Below, in pieces: positions 5,979 to 6,944 of a stretch of 6,944 nucleotides of DNA. Numbering within the stretch: position 1 is the first letter of the stretch; every line of letters begins with the position of its first letter. The notes under the pieces were generated by a model. That model was not told where the DNA came from. It saw only the letters and a list, made by a program, of their open reading frames with translations, and did not search any database. Both the position numbers and the translations under genes were made by a program. The stretch spans positions 1 through 6,944 of the forward strand of contig JAPPJA010000054.1 in NCBI GenBank assembly GCA_028874675.1. The letters run 5' to 3'. Origin of the DNA: Chloroflexota bacterium (GTDB lineage: Bacteria; Chloroflexota; Dehalococcoidia; Lucifugimonadales; UBA3495).

Positions 5979-6944
5979 ATGGCTTCTTCACTGATTCGTG
6001 GCAGATACCTGCTCAGCCCAACCTCCAGCGGGGAAACGGCGTCGCTGTATGACTCGGCGGTGTACCAGGAGGACGGTGTGATTCGGGAAGTTGGTGGCTG
6101 GCGGGAGTTGCGGTCCAAATACCAGCCTGGGGAGGAACTGGGCGGGAGCGACTACGCGATTATTCCGGGACTGGTGAATTCCCACCACCACGGTCGGGGA
6201 GTCACAACCCTGCAGATGGGCACCTGCGACGACTGCCTGGAGCTGTGGATCCTGGACGGGTGGGGACGCCGCCCCTACGACCATTACCTGATGACCCTGT
6301 ACACCGCGCTGAATATGCTGGAGTCCGGCACTACGACGGTCATGTATAACCATCCCCAGACGGCCACCGCCACCCTGAGGGAAGACGCGGACGCCGTGCT
6401 GCAAGGATTTCGGGACGCCGGCATGAGGGTGGCGTTTTCCAGCTATTTCAGAAACCAGAACCGGGTGGTATATGCCGCCGACCAGGACTTTCTCTCGGGC
6501 TTGCCGGCGGACTTGGCCGAAGGCGTCAGCCGTCACCTGGCAGCCACCGACATGACCGACGACGAGTATTTTGCCTTCTTTGCCGAGATGTACGACCGCT
6601 ACAACTCGGACCCTTCCGGCAAGGTCAGGGTGCTGCTGAGCCCCAGCAATGTGCAGTGGAACACGGACGAGTTTCTGCAGCGCACCCGGGAGACGGCGTT
6701 GCAGTACGACACGCCGATTCATATGCACCTGGTGGAGAGCAACTACCAGAAGGCCTTTGGATTGAGGACCTGGGGCAAGACGCCGGTGGAACACCTGCAG
6801 GACCTGGAGTTTCTGGGTCCCGGGCTTTCCTGCGCCCATGCCGTGTGGCTGACGGAGCGGGATATCGACCTGCTCGCCGGAGCGGGGGCCACGGTGTGCC
6901 ACAACGCCAGATCCAACCTGCGACTCAAGAACGCCATCGCACCG
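5979..6944 (+). CDS. ATZ/TRZ-type amidohydrolase (metal-dependent), 3' end missing
   Basis: The visible 322 codons run open to the window edge. The protein begins with the small beta-domain of cyclic amidohydrolases and deaminases, then IPGLVNSHHHGRG with metal ligands His69 and His71. Next come LESGTTTVMYNH, IHMHLVES with His250 and Glu253, CAHAVWLTERD with His287, and CHNARSNLRL at 307-316, the counterpart of the usual hxPxSNxxL motif. The final metal-binding Asp should lie just beyond the window; full members run to about 450 residues. These enzymes hydrolyse C-N or C-halogen bonds of ring compounds (cytosine, guanine, s-triazines, adenosine derivatives). The ligand set suggests one divalent metal, and the substrate cannot be named. 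It starts 11 bp after the deacetylase-like gene with its SD on that gene's stop, so it belongs to the same operon. The antisense frame at 6902-5988 is a shadow. Confidence 0.93.
   Translation, partial: MASSLIRGRYLLSPTSSGETASLYDSAVYQEDGVIREVGGWRELRSKYQPGEELGGSDYAIIPGLVNSHHHGRGVTTLQMGTCDDCLELWILDGWGRRPYDHYLMTLYTALNMLESGTTTVMYNHPQTATATLREDADAVLQGFRDAGMRVAFSSYFRNQNRVVYAADQDFLSGLPADLAEGVSRHLAATDMTDDEYFAFFAEMYDRYNSDPSGKVRVLLSPSNVQWNTDEFLQRTRETALQYDTPIHMHLVESNYQKAFGLRTWGKTPVEHLQDLEFLGPGLSCAHAVWLTERDIDLLAGAGATVCHNARSNLRLKNAIAP

Noticed and set aside
5988..6902. 304-residue minus-strand open frame
   Set aside because: It is antisense to the amidohydrolase, whose plus-strand frame has the HxH, HxxE and downstream His motifs in order.

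Overview
This is a bacterial window of fairly high G+C. Genes are densely packed and carry strong Shine-Dalgarno (SD) sites (AGGAG/GGAGG) 4-8 nt before their start codons. No RNA gene, insertion sequence, CRISPR array or origin is visible. The family mix (GGT-like amidase, extended SDR, two PuuE-like 'polysaccharide deacetylases', ATZ/TRZ-type amidohydrolase) resembles the hydrolase-rich genomes of uncultured soil or marine lineages such as Chloroflexota (SAR202/Dehalococcoidia-like). That assignment is an inference from gene content only and is not secure.

Left part (1-1127). Two genes lie on the minus strand. One is only the first codons of a gene leaving the window at its left edge (26->1), recognisable by a well-placed SD. 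The other is a four-helix membrane protein of unknown function (835->401), followed by a convincing intrinsic terminator (368->331). The stretch 27-340 holds no gene that I can support. The 292-bp divergent gap 836-1127 holds a candidate promoter towards each side. The rightward one contains a perfect TGGCC-AGA-GGCCA inverted repeat in its spacer.

Right part (1128-6944). Five genes run on the plus strand: a gamma-glutamyltransferase-family Ntn hydrolase, an NAD-dependent epimerase/dehydratase, two tandem divergent PuuE-like carbohydrate esterase-4 (CE4) fold hydrolases, and an amidohydrolase cut by the window end. Gaps are 61, 84, 93 and 11 bp, and no convincing terminator separates them, so they may form one operon. 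The last pair is almost certainly translationally coupled.

None of the five products has a visible signal peptide. Key residues for the textbook activities are replaced: gamma-glutamyl recognition in the GGT-like protein, and metal-binding motifs in both deacetylase-like proteins. The simplest reading is a cytoplasmic catabolic cassette that breaks amide or cyclic-amide C-N bonds of an unidentified nitrogenous substrate, with an NAD-dependent step by the SDR. The substrate cannot be read from the sequence.
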